The notes: generated by a model from the letters alone, not told the origin. Positions 52,024 through 63,040 are shown, counted from the first letter of the stretch. The stretch: DNA of 64,000 bases from an uncultured Vicinamibacterales bacterium (GCA_958295905.1 OY282382.1:5452910-5516909); one strand, 5' to 3'. Made by a program: numbers and translations.

Positions 52024-52959
52024 CTACGCCTTCGGGTGGGTCTTCTTGTAGACCGCCATGAGCTGCTCCGCGCTCACGTGGGTGTAGCGTTGGGTGGTGC
52101 TGATGCGCGCGTGGCCGAGCATCTCCTGGATCGCGCGCAGATCGGCGCCCCGCTCCAGGAGATGGGTGGCGAACGAATGCCGCAGGGCATGCGGGCTGAT
52201 GCCGTAGCGCGTGCTCGCCGCCGCCGCGTAGCGCCGCACCAGACGGTCCACGCTGCGGACCGACAGACGCCCCCCCTGGTAGTTCACGAACAGCGGCTCG
52301 GCCGCCGCGCGCCCGCGGCCTCGGGGCGGCGGCGGTGCGTTGCCCCGGCGCACGAGGGTCCCGCGGTCCGCGAGATAGGCGCGCAGGGCGGCGGCGGTGG
52401 CGCGATTGAACGGGACGATGCGTTCCTTGCCGCCCTTGCCCAGCACCCGCACGAGCCGGCGGCTCAGGTCGATGTCTTCGAGACCCAGCCCCACCAGCTC
52501 GCTGAGACGGAGCCCCGAGGCGTAGAAGAGCTCGAGGATGGCGCGATCCCGGCGTCCCAGCGGGACCGTACCGTCGGGCGCCTCGAGCATCCGCTCCATT
52601 TCCTGCTCGTCGAGGCGCGCCGGCAGCTTCCGGTCCTGCTTCGGCGTGGCCATCAACGCACCGGGGTCGCGTTCGATGAGCGCCTCGCGCCGCAGGTAAC
52701 GGCCGAACGAGCGGATCGCCGCCAACCGCCGGGCGGACGACGAACGCGCCTGCCCGCGATCGTACTGGTCGCGCATGAAGGCGCGCACCGCCGCGTAGTC
52801 GACGTCGGTGGGGGCGATTCGATCCGCGGAACGGTCGAAATGCCGTTCCAGGAACCCGAGGTACTGGTTCAGGTCGCTCTCATACGCGCGGACGGTGCGC
52901 GCGGACAGATTGCGATTGAACCGGAGATGGTCCAGAAACCGGCGGAGGTGCGTCCTCAT
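52024..52959 (-). CDS. xerC: Tyrosine recombinase XerC
   Basis: NLSARTVRAYESDLNQYL ... ATHLLERGADLRAIQEMLGHARISTTQRYTHVS; next to trmFO/topA/dprA. Confidence 0.93.
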   Translation of the reverse strand: MRTHLRRFLDHLRFNRNLSARTVRAYESDLNQYLGFLERHFDRSADRIAPTDVDYAAVRAFMRDQYDRGQARSSSARRLAAIRSFGRYLRREALIERDPGALMATPKQDRKLPARLDEQEMERMLEAPDGTVPLGRRDRAILELFYASGLRLSELVGLGLEDIDLSRRLVRVLGKGGKERIVPFNRATAAALRAYLADRGTLVRRGNAPPPPRGRGRAAAEPLFVNYQGGRLSVRSVDRLVRRYAAAASTRYGISPHALRHSFATHLLERGADLRAIQEMLGHARISTTQRYTHVSAEQLMAVYKKTHPKA

Positions 52960-54370
52960 GCGGGTGATCCGGGGCCTCTCTCGCAGCCTGCCATTCCGCG
53001 ATCTGTCCGAGCGCGCGATTGGCCGCCGCGCGCCGGCGGTCGCGGCGCCGCCGGGGAACGTCGCCGGTCATCGGAATCAGCCCGAAAGCGATGTTGGACG
53101 GCTGGTAGTCGGCCGCGTCGGCGTGCGACACATAGTGACCCAGCGCACCGATGGCGGTCGTTCTCGGAAGCGCTTCGGGGACCCGCCCCCGGGCGAGCGC
53201 CGCCGCGTTGAGCCCGGCGATCAGCCCGCTCGCGGCGGACTCCACGTACCCCTCGACCCCGGAAATCTGACCGGCGAAGAAGAGGGACGGCCGATGCCGC
53301 GACTGCCACGTCGGCAACAGGGCGGCCGGTCCGTTGATGTAGGTATTGCGGTGGATCATGCCGAACCGGACGAACTCCGCCTGCTCGAGACCGGGAATCA
53401 TGCGGAGGATCCGCGCCTGCCCGCCCCATTTGATCCGGGTCTGAAACCCCACCAGGCTGTAGTGATCGCCGGCCAGGGTGTCCTGCCGCAACTGCACCAC
53501 CGCGAACGGCCGGCGCCCGGTCCGCGGGTCGGTGAGCCCCACCGGCTTCATGGGGCCGAACCGCAGGGTGTCCTCGCCGCGGCGCGCCATCACCTCGATC
53601 GGCAGGCATCCCTCGAAGAACCGTCCCTGGTCGATGGCGTGCAGGGCCGCGGGCTCGGCCGCGCACAGGGCCCGGTAGAAGTCCCGGTACTCCGCCTCCG
53701 TCATCGGACAGTTCAGATAGTCGCCCTGTCCATCGTCGCCGCCGCAGGCCGCGCCGCCGCAGGCCGCGCCGCCGCCGGGCCGCGCCTCGATCGCCGGGGA
53801 GTCCCGCCCCCAGCGCGACGCCCTGAACACGATGGTCCGATCGATGGACTCGGCCAGTACTATCGGACTGATCGCATCGTAGAAGTAGAGATGGTCCTGC
53901 CCCACCAGCGCGGCGACGGCGGCGGACAGGTCCGGCGACGTCAACGGCCCCGTCGCCACGATGACCGGTTCACGCAGGTCGCCGGAGCGTGACAGGTCTC
54001 GAACTTCCTCCCGCCGGATCGTCACCAGCGGCGCCTGATCGAGGGCCGCGGTCACGCCCTGCGCGAACCGCAACCGGTCCACGGCGAGGGCGCCCCCCGC
54101 GGGCACCCGGGTCTCGTCGGCCACCCGCATCACCAGCGACCCGAGCCGCCGCATTTCTTCCTTGAGCAGCCCCACCGCGTTCTCGATCTGGTTGGCCCGA
54201 AACGAGTTGCTGCAGACGAGCTCGGCCAGCCGGTCGGTTTGGTGGACCGGGGTCGGCCGCACCGGCCGCATCTCGTACAGGGTGACCGCGACGCCCTGCC
54301 GCGACGCCTGCCACGCCGCCTCGCTGCCTGCGAGCCCACCGCCGATGATGTGGATCACACGTGACTCCAA
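52880..54370 (-). CDS. trmFO: FADH2:NADPH-dependent tRNA (uracil-54-C5)-methyltransferase TrmFO
   Basis: VIHIIGGGLAGSEAAWQASRQGVAVTLYEMRPVRPTPVHQTDRLAELVCSNSFR. Confidence 0.95.
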   Translation of the reverse strand: MESRVIHIIGGGLAGSEAAWQASRQGVAVTLYEMRPVRPTPVHQTDRLAELVCSNSFRANQIENAVGLLKEEMRRLGSLVMRVADETRVPAGGALAVDRLRFAQGVTAALDQAPLVTIRREEVRDLSRSGDLREPVIVATGPLTSPDLSAAVAALVGQDHLYFYDAISPIVLAESIDRTIVFRASRWGRDSPAIEARPGGGAACGGAACGGDDGQGDYLNCPMTEAEYRDFYRALCAAEPAALHAIDQGRFFEGCLPIEVMARRGEDTLRFGPMKPVGLTDPRTGRRPFAVVQLRQDTLAGDHYSLVGFQTRIKWGGQARILRMIPGLEQAEFVRFGMIHRNTYINGPAALLPTWQSRHRPSLFFAGQISGVEGYVESAASGLIAGLNAAALARGRVPEALPRTTAIGALGHYVSHADAADYQPSNIAFGLIPMTGDVPRRRRDRRRAAANRALGQIAEWQAAREAPDHPHEDAPPPVSGPSPVQSQSVRAHRPRV

Positions 54371-54468
54371 CCCCGAGGGGCTCCGGCGCCAGCCCGGCCG
54401 GCGCGCCCCACGCGATGAAGGGCATCCGGATCCCTGCCCGGGGCCCTGAGCGGGGATCCGGCGCCAGC

Positions 54469-57150
54469 CTAGGCGACCTGCCGGCGCGTGCGGGCGCGCG
54501 GCTTCCGCCCGGGGCTGTCCTTGGCGGACGGCTGCGCCGCCGGCTGCTCTTCGATCCAGCGGCCGTCACGGTAGACCGCACGCCACCGGGTGGCCTTGCC
54601 GCCGTCCTCCGACGTCACGTACTGCTCGCCCGCCTTCCGCGAGAACCGGATGACGGCGGGCCGCCCCTCGGGATCGGCGACCGGCGCATCGAGCAGGTAC
54701 CGGAACTTGGGATCAAGCTCGTCCGCGTGCGGCTGGAGCTCCGACACCTTCGGGGCGCGCGTCTCCCGGTGCCGGGGAAAGCCGCTCGCGGCCAGAAACA
54801 ACCCGGCGGCGCCGTCGCGCAGCACGTAGTGGTCGTCCACCCGCTCGCAACGGAGCTCGGGCATGGGCACCGGATCGGCCTTCGGCGGCGCCGGCTCGCC
54901 GTTCCGGAGCAGCTTGCGCGTATTCCTGCACTCGGGGTTCGAGCAGCCGAAGAACTTGCCGAACCGTCCCGACCGCAGGGGCATCTCGGCGCCGCACCGA
55001 TCGCACGCGATGATCCGCTCGGCGGCCGCGCCGGTGCTGAACGTCCCTTCCTCGATCTCGTGGCCCGCGCAGTACGGATTCTTGCCGCAGACGTGCAGTT
55101 TGCGCCCGGCGTCGACGACGTAGCTGTCCATGCCGGTCCCGCACGTCGGGCAGCGGCGCTTCGCGCGCAGCGCCCGGCTCTCGCCCTCGTCGTCCCGGTC
55201 GGCGTCGGCGGCCTCGTCGGCCGGCGTCAGGTCGATGGTCTGCTTGCAGCGCTCCTTCGGCGGCAACGCGTATCCCGAGCAACCCAGGAACACGCCGGTG
55301 CCGGCCGACCGGATCTGCATCGGACGGCCGCAGGCGGCGCAGGCGATCCCGGTGACGGTAGGCTCGTTGGGCCGCATGCCGTCGGGCCGGGCCGCCGCCT
55401 TGAGCTTGCCGGAAAAACCGCGGTAGAACGTGTCGAGCACGCCGATCCACCGGCGGTCCCCGGACGCGATCTGGTCGAGGTCCTTCTCCATGCCGGCGGT
55501 GAACGAGTAGTCGAGCAGGTCGGCGAAGCTCTCGACGAGACGGTCCGTCACGAGCTCGCCGATCTTCTCGGCGTAGAACCGCCGCTTGTTCAACGACACG
55601 TAGCCCCGCTCCTGGATCGTGGAGATGATCGAGGCGTAGGTCGACGGCCGCCCGATGCCGCGCTTCTCCAACTCCCGCACCAGGCTGGCTTCGCTGTACC
55701 GGGGCGGCGGCTTCGTGAAATGCTGCGCGGGCTCGATCTTGGCGCAGTCGAGCTTCTCGCCCGCCGCGTAGGCCGGCACCGCCTCCGGGTCGCCCTTGCG
55801 GGACGCCGACGGCAACACCCGCGTGAACCCGTCGAACTTGAGCACGCGACCCCGCACGCGCAGCTCGAAGGGATCGGCGCGCACGGTGACGGTGGTGCCC
55901 AGATACTGGGCCGGGGTCATCTGGCAGGCGATGAACTGGCGCCGGATCAGGTCGTAGAGGCGGCGGGCGTCGCCGTCGGCGCTGGCCACCGCGTCGGGGA
56001 GCACCCCCACGTCCGTCGGCCGGATCGCCTCGTGCGCCTCCTGGGCGCCCGCCTTGCTGGCGTAGACGTTCGGCTGCCCCGGCAGATACCGCGGACCGAA
56101 GGTGGAGTCGATGTAGGCGCGCACGCCGGTCACCGCCTCGCGCGACAGCGTCGTGGCGTCGGTGCGCATGTAGGTAATGTGGCCGCCCTCGTACAGCCGT
56201 TGCGCCAGGGTCATCGTCTTCCGGACGCCGAAGCCGAGGCGGGTCGAGGCGGCCTGCTGCAGCGTCGAGGTGATGAACGGCGCGCCCGGGCGGGCCGCCG
56301 TCGGCTTGTTCTCCACCCCGGCGACCGCGAACGCCGCCTTTCCGAGCCGCGCGAGGGCGTCGTGCGCCTCCTGCCGGTTCCGCGGGCGGAAGGACTGTCC
56401 GTCGGCCTTCACGACCTGGAAGCGACAGCGGTCGCTGCCGCCCGAGCGGATGAGATCGGCGAAGACCTCCCAGTACTCCTCCGGCTCGAAGGCGCGGATC
56501 TCCCGCTCGCGCTCCACCACGAGCCGGACCGCCACCGACTGCACCCGGCCGGCCGACAACCCGCGCGCCACCTTCGCCCAGAGCAGCGGGGAGACCTCGA
56601 AGCCGACCACCCGGTCGAGAAACCGCCGCGCCTGCTGCGCATTCACCCGGTTCTCGTCGATCTCCTTGGGGTGGGCGAAGGCCTCGCGGATCGCGTTGCT
56701 GGTAATCTCGTTGAACACCACCCGGCGGAAGCGGGCCGGGTCGCCGCCCATCTCCTCCCTGAGATGCCAGGCGATCGCCTCCCCTTCCCGATCGAGGTCG
56801 GTGGCCAGGAAGACCGCGCCGGTCTTGCCGGCCAGCCGCTTGAGCTCGCCGACGACCTTCTCCTTGCCCGGCAGGACCTCGTAGGTGGCGCGCCAGCCGT
56901 TGTCGGGGTCGACGCCCATCCGGCGGACGAGCTGGCGGCGCGCCCGCTGCTGCCGCTCCTCCGGACTCGTCCGCGCCGCCGCCTTGCGTCCCCCCGGCGC
57001 CGCGCGGCGTTCCCGGCCGCCGGCCTTGCCGCCGACCGGCAGGTCCCGAATGTGGCCCACGCTCGACTTGACGAGGTACTCGGCGCCCAGATAACGATTG
57101 ATGGTCCGGGCCTTGGCGGGAGATTCGACGATGACCAGGGATCGTGCCAT
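54469..57150 (-). CDS. topA: Type I DNA topoisomerase
   Basis: [19 protein letters not shown] ... [25 protein letters not shown] region ... C-terminal CxxC zinc ribbons. Confidence 0.96.
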   Translation of the reverse strand: MARSLVIVESPAKARTINRYLGAEYLVKSSVGHIRDLPVGGKAGGRERRAAPGGRKAAARTSPEERQQRARRQLVRRMGVDPDNGWRATYEVLPGKEKVVGELKRLAGKTGAVFLATDLDREGEAIAWHLREEMGGDPARFRRVVFNEITSNAIREAFAHPKEIDENRVNAQQARRFLDRVVGFEVSPLLWAKVARGLSAGRVQSVAVRLVVEREREIRAFEPEEYWEVFADLIRSGGSDRCRFQVVKADGQSFRPRNRQEAHDALARLGKAAFAVAGVENKPTAARPGAPFITSTLQQAASTRLGFGVRKTMTLAQRLYEGGHITYMRTDATTLSREAVTGVRAYIDSTFGPRYLPGQPNVYASKAGAQEAHEAIRPTDVGVLPDAVASADGDARRLYDLIRRQFIACQMTPAQYLGTTVTVRADPFELRVRGRVLKFDGFTRVLPSASRKGDPEAVPAYAAGEKLDCAKIEPAQHFTKPPPRYSEASLVRELEKRGIGRPSTYASIISTIQERGYVSLNKRRFYAEKIGELVTDRLVESFADLLDYSFTAGMEKDLDQIASGDRRWIGVLDTFYRGFSGKLKAAARPDGMRPNEPTVTGIACAACGRPMQIRSAGTGVFLGCSGYALPPKERCKQTIDLTPADEAADADRDDEGESRALRAKRRCPTCGTGMDSYVVDAGRKLHVCGKNPYCAGHEIEEGTFSTGAAAERIIACDRCGAEMPLRSGRFGKFFGCSNPECRNTRKLLRNGEPAPPKADPVPMPELRCERVDDHYVLRDGAAGLFLAASGFPRHRETRAPKVSELQPHADELDPKFRYLLDAPVADPEGRPAVIRFSRKAGEQYVTSEDGGKATRWRAVYRDGRWIEEQPAAQPSAKDSPGRKPRARTRRQVA

Positions 57151-57181
57151 GGTTCTCCTGTAACGCGGACTGCCGGGATAT

Positions 57182-57270
57182 CTACGTTACCATCCCGGAG
57201 CCCGTGTCGATGCCTCACGCGACGCCCTGCATCTCCACCACGCGGGTCGGATCCTACGTTACCATCCCGG
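57182..57270. repeat. 17-bp direct repeat pair, period 72 bp, spanning the dprA stop codon
   Basis: ctacgttaccatcccgg at 57182 and 57254. Confidence 0.9.
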
Positions 57271-58372
57271 CCCGCACGAACCGCCCCGCGCCGGCGCGGG
57301 CGACGCGGCCCTGGAGTTCCAGATCGGTGAGCCCGGCGAGCAGGGCTGCGCTGTCGAGACCGCTCCGCGCGGCCAGGTCATCGATCTCGTAGACCTCTCC
57401 GGCATCCATGTGACACAGGATCGGGTCCGACGCCTCGGAGGCCCCGCCGGCGCGGGGGGACGCCGCCCCGCCGGTTTCCCGGCAAGCGGCCGCCGCCGCG
57501 AAACCGAGCTCCTCGACGACGTCGTCCGCGGTCTCCACGATCCGCGCGCCGTCCCTGAGCAGGGCATGGGCGCCGCGGTTCCGCCCGCTCAGCACGTTGC
57601 CGGGCACCGCCATGACGTCGCGCCCCTGTTCGAGGGCGAGACGGGCCGTAATCAGCGACCCGCTGCGCTCGGAGGCCTCCACCACGACGACCGCCCGCGA
57701 CAAACCGCTGATGAGGCGATTGCGCATCGGAAAATGCGCCCGGCGCGGGGTCGTCCCCGGGGGGAACTCGCTCACCAGCAGGCCGCGCCGGGCGATCCCG
57801 CCCGCGAGGGCGGCGTGCTCGGACGGATACACCACGTCCACCCCGGACCCCAACACCGCGATCGTCCGGCCGTCCACCCCCAGCACGCCCCGGTGGGCGG
57901 CGGAATCGACCCCGCGCGCCAACCCGCTCACGACGGTGACGCCCCGCGACGCCAGATCGGCTCCCAGGGTCCCGCTCACCTCGCAGGCGTACAGCGTGCC
58001 GGCCCGCGAACCGACGACCGCGACCGCCGGTCCGTCCAGGGCGGCCGGATCGCCCCGGAGCCACAACACCGGCGGCGGATCCGGGATCGCCGCCAACAAC
58101 GCCGGATACCGGCAGTCCGACCAGGGAACGGCCGCGATGCGGCCGGCTCTCGCGGCGGCCAGCGCCGCCTGCGCCCGCGTCCGCGCATCCGCCAACCGGC
58201 CGGAGGTCGCGAGCGCCGGCGCGATGGCCGCCGCGACGGCGCGCAGCGTGGTGTCCGACGCGGTTCCGAGCCGGGCGGCGCCGTGGGGATCCGACAGCCA
58301 GCTCGCGATGGCGCGGCGGCCGCGCCCCCGCCACCACATCATGGCCAGGGCGACCCAGTCGTCGAGCGTCAT
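57254..58372 (-). CDS. dprA: DNA processing protein DprA
   Basis: PPPVLWLRGDPAALDGPAVAVVGSR ... VSGLARGVDSAAHRGVL ... LISGLSRAVVVVEASERSGSLITARLALEQGRDVMAVPGN. Confidence 0.96.
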   Translation of the reverse strand: MTLDDWVALAMMWWRGRGRRAIASWLSDPHGAARLGTASDTTLRAVAAAIAPALATSGRLADARTRAQAALAAARAGRIAAVPWSDCRYPALLAAIPDPPPVLWLRGDPAALDGPAVAVVGSRAGTLYACEVSGTLGADLASRGVTVVSGLARGVDSAAHRGVLGVDGRTIAVLGSGVDVVYPSEHAALAGGIARRGLLVSEFPPGTTPRRAHFPMRNRLISGLSRAVVVVEASERSGSLITARLALEQGRDVMAVPGNVLSGRNRGAHALLRDGARIVETADDVVEELGFAAAAACRETGGAASPRAGGASEASDPILCHMDAGEVYEIDDLAARSGLDSAALLAGLTDLELQGRVARAGAGRFVRAGMVT

Positions 58373-58597
58373 CCTCTTGACCTCCGCGCCGGCAGCGATA
58401 CCGCGGCCGGTGAGGCCGCCCCCGTCGAACGGGGATCGCCCGGCGCCGCACGGATGGAGCAGCGTTGAACTGGAGGAGACGACCCGGGCGGATCCGCCCG
58501 GTGAACGGCACCCCGACCGCGTTCAACGCGCAACCGGTGTGCCCGACCTGATCCGGAGTATACCTTGGGAGCCTGCGGGGAAGGCCGCGCCCAGGAG

Positions 58598-58755
58598 CAT
58601 CCCACGCTGACTGCGCGTGACGGCCCGCCCCCGATTCGAGGGGGCGCCACCGTCTTGCCGACCGGCCGGCGCCGCGTGAGACGATTCCGCACGTCCGGAG
58701 GCCCCAGGACCCGCCGCGATTCCGCCTGCGCACGGCGGTGCCGGAGCGTGGGATG
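58598..58755. repeat. Family B dispersed element, copy 3
   Basis: catcccacgct...agcgtgggatg inverted ends; interior matches copies at 38155 and 49470. Confidence 0.9.
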
Positions 58756-58820
58756 GTCCTGCGCCACGGGCTGTCGGGCTTGCGCCGAGCATGGGCGACT
58801 GGCTATAGTGGACCCGAGGG

Positions 58821-59177
58821 GTGCTGGTGCGAACCACGTTGGCGGTCTTGGCTCTCGTGATTGCGTCCGGCACGGCGACGCCCCGTGCCGATGAGCGTTC
58901 GGATGCGCGCGCGCAGGTCGACTTCGGTATCGAGGTGGCCAGGCGCGGTCTGTGGAAGGAAGCGATCTTTCGCTGGGAACGCGCGATCGATTTCGATCCG
59001 ACCTACGCCGAGGCCTGGAACAACCTGGCCATCGGCTTCGAGCAGCAGGGGCTGCTGGACCAAGCCCGGGAGGCGTACGAGACCGCCCTGGACCTCGCCC
59101 CGAACAACATGGCCATCGAGCAGAACTACGATCTCTTCCTGGAAGTGAATGACCGTGTCAGCCAAAGCTCTCGTTAG
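58821..59177 (+). CDS. Exported TPR-repeat protein
   Basis: IFRWERAIDFDPTYAEAWNNLAIGFEQQGLLDQAREAYETALDLAPNN; TATAGT upstream. Confidence 0.75.
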   Translation: MLVRTTLAVLALVIASGTATPRADERSDARAQVDFGIEVARRGLWKEAIFRWERAIDFDPTYAEAWNNLAIGFEQQGLLDQAREAYETALDLAPNNMAIEQNYDLFLEVNDRVSQSSR

Positions 59178-59967
59178 TCTCGGTGGCGTCGGGTTGCTCG
59201 CCGGATGCACGTCGTTCTACGACGTCGCCATCGAGACGCCGCTGACGCCCAAGCTGGACATCTCGCGGTTCCAGCGCGTGTTGATCGCCGGCTTCGTCTC
59301 CGGCGGCTCGGAGGACGTCGACGCCAACCTGGAGACGGCCCGGCTGCTCCGGAGCCAGTTGCGCCGCAGCTCGGAACTGCAGGTCGTCGATGCGGACGTG
59401 CTGCCGCTGCTCGAGCTCGCAGCCGACCAGGGCGGCCGGCCGGAACCACCCGACGCGCGCGGAAGCGGGGCGATCCCGGACGGTTTCGCTCCGGCCGGGG
59501 GGGACGGGGAGGCCGGACCGATCGAAGACGACGATTCGATGAGCGAAGAAGAGCTGGAGAGCTACGAGACGATCTTCGCGAACATCGGATTCTGGCGGGA
59601 CCTGGGCGAGGAGTATCAGGATCCGCTCATCCTGACGGGCACCGTCTACTTCTCTCCGCACAACCGTTCGGGCATGGTGACCAGCCAGCGCGAGGTCTAC
59701 GACTCGTTGGGACGCCGCCGCACCGTCCCGGTGCGCACCTACCGCGACCGCCGCGGTTTCGTGCTGAGCCCGAAGTTCATCTTCATCGACGGGGCCACCG
59801 GGACGACGCTCTACACCGAGCGCCACCGCGAAGAGATTCTCTACGACGCGTCACAGAACACTCCGGCCCTCTCGTCCTACTTCGAGCTGATGGACCGGCT
59901 GCTGCCATCCGTGCTCGGGGCGTTCAGCACCCAGAGCGTCCGCGGGACCCGCACGCTCCTCCGGTGA
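59149..59967 (+). CDS. Putative lipoprotein, unknown function
   Basis: Lipobox [21 protein letters not shown]; overlaps the TPR gene end. Confidence 0.7.
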   Translation: MTVSAKALVSLGGVGLLAGCTSFYDVAIETPLTPKLDISRFQRVLIAGFVSGGSEDVDANLETARLLRSQLRRSSELQVVDADVLPLLELAADQGGRPEPPDARGSGAIPDGFAPAGGDGEAGPIEDDDSMSEEELESYETIFANIGFWRDLGEEYQDPLILTGTVYFSPHNRSGMVTSQREVYDSLGRRRTVPVRTYRDRRGFVLSPKFIFIDGATGTTLYTERHREEILYDASQNTPALSSYFELMDRLLPSVLGAFSTQSVRGTRTLLR

Positions 59968-59992
59968 CTGCGCGACCTTGCGGTCGCGTTGG

Positions 59993-60147
59993 CAGTTTCG
60001 CCGACGCGAAACTGCGGTCGCGTTTTGGAAGCTCGCCGACGCGAAACTGCGGGGCGGCCCGGCCGACGCGTTTGGAAGTTCGCCGACGCGAAACTGCGGG
60101 GTGGCCCGGCCGACGCGTTTTGGAAGTTCGCCGACGCGAAACTGCGG
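59993..60147 (+). repeat. Four-copy degenerate tandem repeat upstream of rplU
   Basis: cgccgacgcgaaactgcgg at 59999, 60034, 60081, 60129; unit of the last two about 48 bp. Confidence 0.92.
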
Positions 60148-60265
60148 GCGCGGCCCGGCGGGCGCGCAGGTTCCGAGCGAGCTTTACAGACGCGGCGGTC
60201 GCGAGTACCCTGATCAGCGGTACGAGGCGCGTCGTCGCGCGCCGAAATCACGAAAGGTCTAGCGC

Positions 60266-60586
60266 GTGTTCGCCATCATTCAGGCCGCCGGACACCAGCA
60301 CCGGGTGGAGCCGGGGCAGATCCTGGACATCGATCGGATCGGCATGGATGCCGGAGAGACCGTCACGTTCGATCAGGTGTTGCTGGTCGGCCGGGACGAC
60401 GGCTCCGTCGCCGCCGGAAACCCGACGGTGCCGGGCGCAACCGTCACCGCGATCGTCGACACCCATGCCCGCGGCCCGAAGATCCGCGTGTTCCGGCACA
60501 AACGGCGCAAGGGGATGCGGCGCACCCGCGGACACCGCACCGACCTCACGCGCGTCCGGATCAGTGACATCTCTGATTCCGACTGA
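60266..60586 (+). CDS. rplU: 50S ribosomal protein L21
   Basis: [26 protein letters not shown] ... [28 protein letters not shown]. Confidence 0.95.
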   Translation: MFAIIQAAGHQHRVEPGQILDIDRIGMDAGETVTFDQVLLVGRDDGSVAAGNPTVPGATVTAIVDTHARGPKIRVFRHKRRKGMRRTRGHRTDLTRVRISDISDSD

Positions 60587-60593
60587 GGCAGTC

Positions 60594-60854
60594 ATGGCAC
60601 ACAAGAAGGGACAGGGCAGCTCGCGAAACGGCCGTGACAGCAACGCGCAGCGTCTGGGAGTGAAGCGCTTCGACGGCAACATCGTCACCGGCGGCTCGAT
60701 CCTGGTGCGGCAACGCGGACAGCGGTTTCGTCCGGGGCTCAACGTCGGCATCGGCAAGGACGACACGCTGTTCGCCAAGATAGCAGGCCGGGTGCGGTTC
60801 GAAGACCACGGCGGCCGCGGCCGGGCCATCAGCGTGTTGCCGCTCGAGTCCTAG
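60594..60854 (+). CDS. rpmA: 50S ribosomal protein L27
   Basis: [42 protein letters not shown]. Confidence 0.97.
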   Translation: MAHKKGQGSSRNGRDSNAQRLGVKRFDGNIVTGGSILVRQRGQRFRPGLNVGIGKDDTLFAKIAGRVRFEDHGGRGRAISVLPLES

Positions 60855-60909
60855 CCATCGCCGCTTGGCGGGTCCGCTGGACGCCCAAGCCGTCCGATCT
60901 CCTTCAGGC

Positions 60910-61974
60910 ATGTTCGTCGACGAAGTCGACATCCACGTGACCGCCGGTGACGGCGGGCGTGGGTGCTTGAGCTTTCGTCGCGAGAAGTCGGCCCCCCGCG
61001 GGGGGCCAGACGGCGGTGACGGCGGCGTCGGAGGCTCCATCCATCTGGTCGCCAGCGCCCACTTGAACACCCTCGTCAACTACCGTTTCCATCCCACCTA
61101 TTCGGCCCCGCGCGGCGCCCACGGCCGCGGCGCGACGCGCTCGGGCCGAAACGGGCAGGACGTCCGCCTCGAGGTTCCGGTGGGCACCGTCGCGTTCGAG
61201 CACCGCGGCGACACCCTCGTCGAGCTGGCCGACCTGATCGAACCGGGGCAGAGCGTGGTCGTCGCGCGGGGAGGACACGGGGGCCGGGGAAACCACCATT
61301 TCGCCAGCTCGACCAACCAGGCCCCGCGGCGCACCGAACCCGGCCGGCCGGGAGAGCACCGCCATCTGCGGCTGCAGTTGAAGCTGTTGGCGGACGTCGG
61401 ACTCGTCGGGTTCCCGAACGTCGGGAAATCGACGTTGATCGCGCGGATCTCCGCCGCGCGGCCGAAGATCGCAAACTATCCCTTCACCACCCTGAGCCCC
61501 AACCTCGGCGTGGTGGACCTCGACGACGACCGGAGTTTCGTGGTCGCCGACGTCCCCGGCCTGATTGCCGGCGCCCACGCGGGGCAGGGTCTCGGAGACC
61601 GGTTTCTGGGACACCTGGAGCGCACCCGGGTCCTCGCCCACCTGATCGACGTCTCGTCGCTGACCGGGCGGGACCCTTGCGAAGACTTCGACGTCGTGTG
61701 CCGCGAGCTGACCCGCTTCCGCGATGAAACCGGGGGCGACGACGCCCAGGGTCCGTTGTCGGACAAGCCCCAGATCGTCGTGGCGAACAAGATCGACGCG
61801 CTGGACGAACCGGCCCGGCTCGATCGACTCCGCGCGCACGCCGGACGCCGCGGCGTCGACGTCCACGCGATCTCCGGGGTCACCGGACAGGGTGTGTCCG
61901 GTCTGCTCGAAGCCATCTGGATCCTCTTCCGCAACGCGGACCGCGGCATCGAAGCCGCCGCCGGACCGGCATGA
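60910..61974 (+). CDS. obgE: GTPase Obg/CgtA
   Basis: MFVDEVDIHVTAGDGGRGCLSFRREK ... VGLVGFPNVGKSTLIARISAARPKIANYPFTTLSPNLG. Confidence 0.96.
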   Translation: MFVDEVDIHVTAGDGGRGCLSFRREKSAPRGGPDGGDGGVGGSIHLVASAHLNTLVNYRFHPTYSAPRGAHGRGATRSGRNGQDVRLEVPVGTVAFEHRGDTLVELADLIEPGQSVVVARGGHGGRGNHHFASSTNQAPRRTEPGRPGEHRHLRLQLKLLADVGLVGFPNVGKSTLIARISAARPKIANYPFTTLSPNLGVVDLDDDRSFVVADVPGLIAGAHAGQGLGDRFLGHLERTRVLAHLIDVSSLTGRDPCEDFDVVCRELTRFRDETGGDDAQGPLSDKPQIVVANKIDALDEPARLDRLRAHAGRRGVDVHAISGVTGQGVSGLLEAIWILFRNADRGIEAAAGPA

Positions 61975-62663
61975 GCGCAGCAGCCCGGCGCATCGGCATC
62001 CTGGGGGGACGATTCGACCCGATTCATCTGGGCCATCTGGCGACTGCGGCGGTGGCGCGAAAGCGCCTGCGGCTCGACCGCGTGTTGATGCTTCCCTCGC
62101 GGTTCGCACCCCACCGGAAGCAGCCGGCCGGGGCCGGCGGAGCCGACCGGCTGGCCATGGTGGCCCTGGCCGCGAACGGCGACCCGGCCCTGCAGCCGTG
62201 CGACCTGGAGCTGACCACCGAGGGGCCGTCCTACACGGCGGCCACCCTGCGCCGACTGCGGGAGCGGGGCCACCGCCGCACATCGTTGTTCTTCATCGTC
62301 GGCGCCGACGCCTTCGCCGACATTGCCCACTGGCGCGACTATCCACGCCTCCTCGACGCGTCCCACTTCGCGGTCGTCTCCCGGCCGGGACACCCCGTGG
62401 CCTCGCTGCCCGAGGCGCTCCCGGCCCTGCGTCCGCGCCTGCGGGTCGTCACGAACGCCGGACCGCCGGCCGAAGAGACCCTCCGCGCACCGGCCGTGTT
62501 CCTGATCGACGCCGTCACTCCGGATATTTCGTCGACCGAGATCCGCACCCGCCTGGCGCGCGGACAGCCGCTGGAGGGGCGCGTGCCGGCGGCGGTGGCC
62601 GCGTACATCGACCGGCGGCGGCTCTACCCGCGGGAACCAATGGCAAGAGACTTGCATGACTGA
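61971..62663 (+). CDS. nadD: Nicotinate-nucleotide adenylyltransferase
   Basis: IGILGGRFDPIHLGHLATAA ... DISSTEIRTRLARGQPLEGRVPAAVAAYI. Confidence 0.95.
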   Translation: MSAAARRIGILGGRFDPIHLGHLATAAVARKRLRLDRVLMLPSRFAPHRKQPAGAGGADRLAMVALAANGDPALQPCDLELTTEGPSYTAATLRRLRERGHRRTSLFFIVGADAFADIAHWRDYPRLLDASHFAVVSRPGHPVASLPEALPALRPRLRVVTNAGPPAEETLRAPAVFLIDAVTPDISSTEIRTRLARGQPLEGRVPAAVAAYIDRRRLYPREPMARDLHD

Positions 62664-63030
62664 CCACGAGGCCGCCTCGCGCGATGCGGGCGAATCGCTG
62701 CCGGAACCGCTCCGCCACGCGGTGGGAGCGGCACGGGACCGGAAGGCGGAGAACCTGCTGGTCCTCGACCTGCGCGGTTCCGACGCCTTCACCGACCATT
62801 TCCTGATCTGCTCCGGACAGAGCCCGAGGCAGGTCACGGCGATCGTCGACGGCATTCTGGCCCGGCTCAAGACCCTCGGCGTGCGGCCGGCGAACGTCGA
62901 GGGCTACCCGGCGGCCAACTGGGTGTTGATCGACTGTTTCGATTTCATCGTCCATGTGTTCACCCCGGACACCCGACGCTTCTACGCGCTCGAGCGGCTC
63001 TGGGGCAGCGCCGTCCGCCGGGAGGTGTAA
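62656..63030 (+). CDS. rsfS: Ribosome silencing factor RsfS
   Basis: DRKAENLLVLDLRGSDAFTDHFLICSGQSPRQVTAIVDGI ... NWVLIDCFDFIVHVFTPDTRRFYALERLWG. Confidence 0.95.
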   Translation: MTDHEAASRDAGESLPEPLRHAVGAARDRKAENLLVLDLRGSDAFTDHFLICSGQSPRQVTAIVDGILARLKTLGVRPANVEGYPAANWVLIDCFDFIVHVFTPDTRRFYALERLWGSAVRREV

Positions 63031-63040
63031 GAGTCCACGC

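Noticed and set aside
52024-52959. Phage/island integrase
   Set aside because: Motifs and neighbours (trmFO, topA, dprA) indicate housekeeping XerC, and no att-like duplication or tRNA was seen.
53746-53776. 15-bp tandem gccgccgcaggccgc in trmFO and 18-bp tandem at 46316 in the permease gene
   Set aside because: Short in-frame slippage repeats in GC-rich linkers; not clearly part of the ~72-bp spaced pattern.
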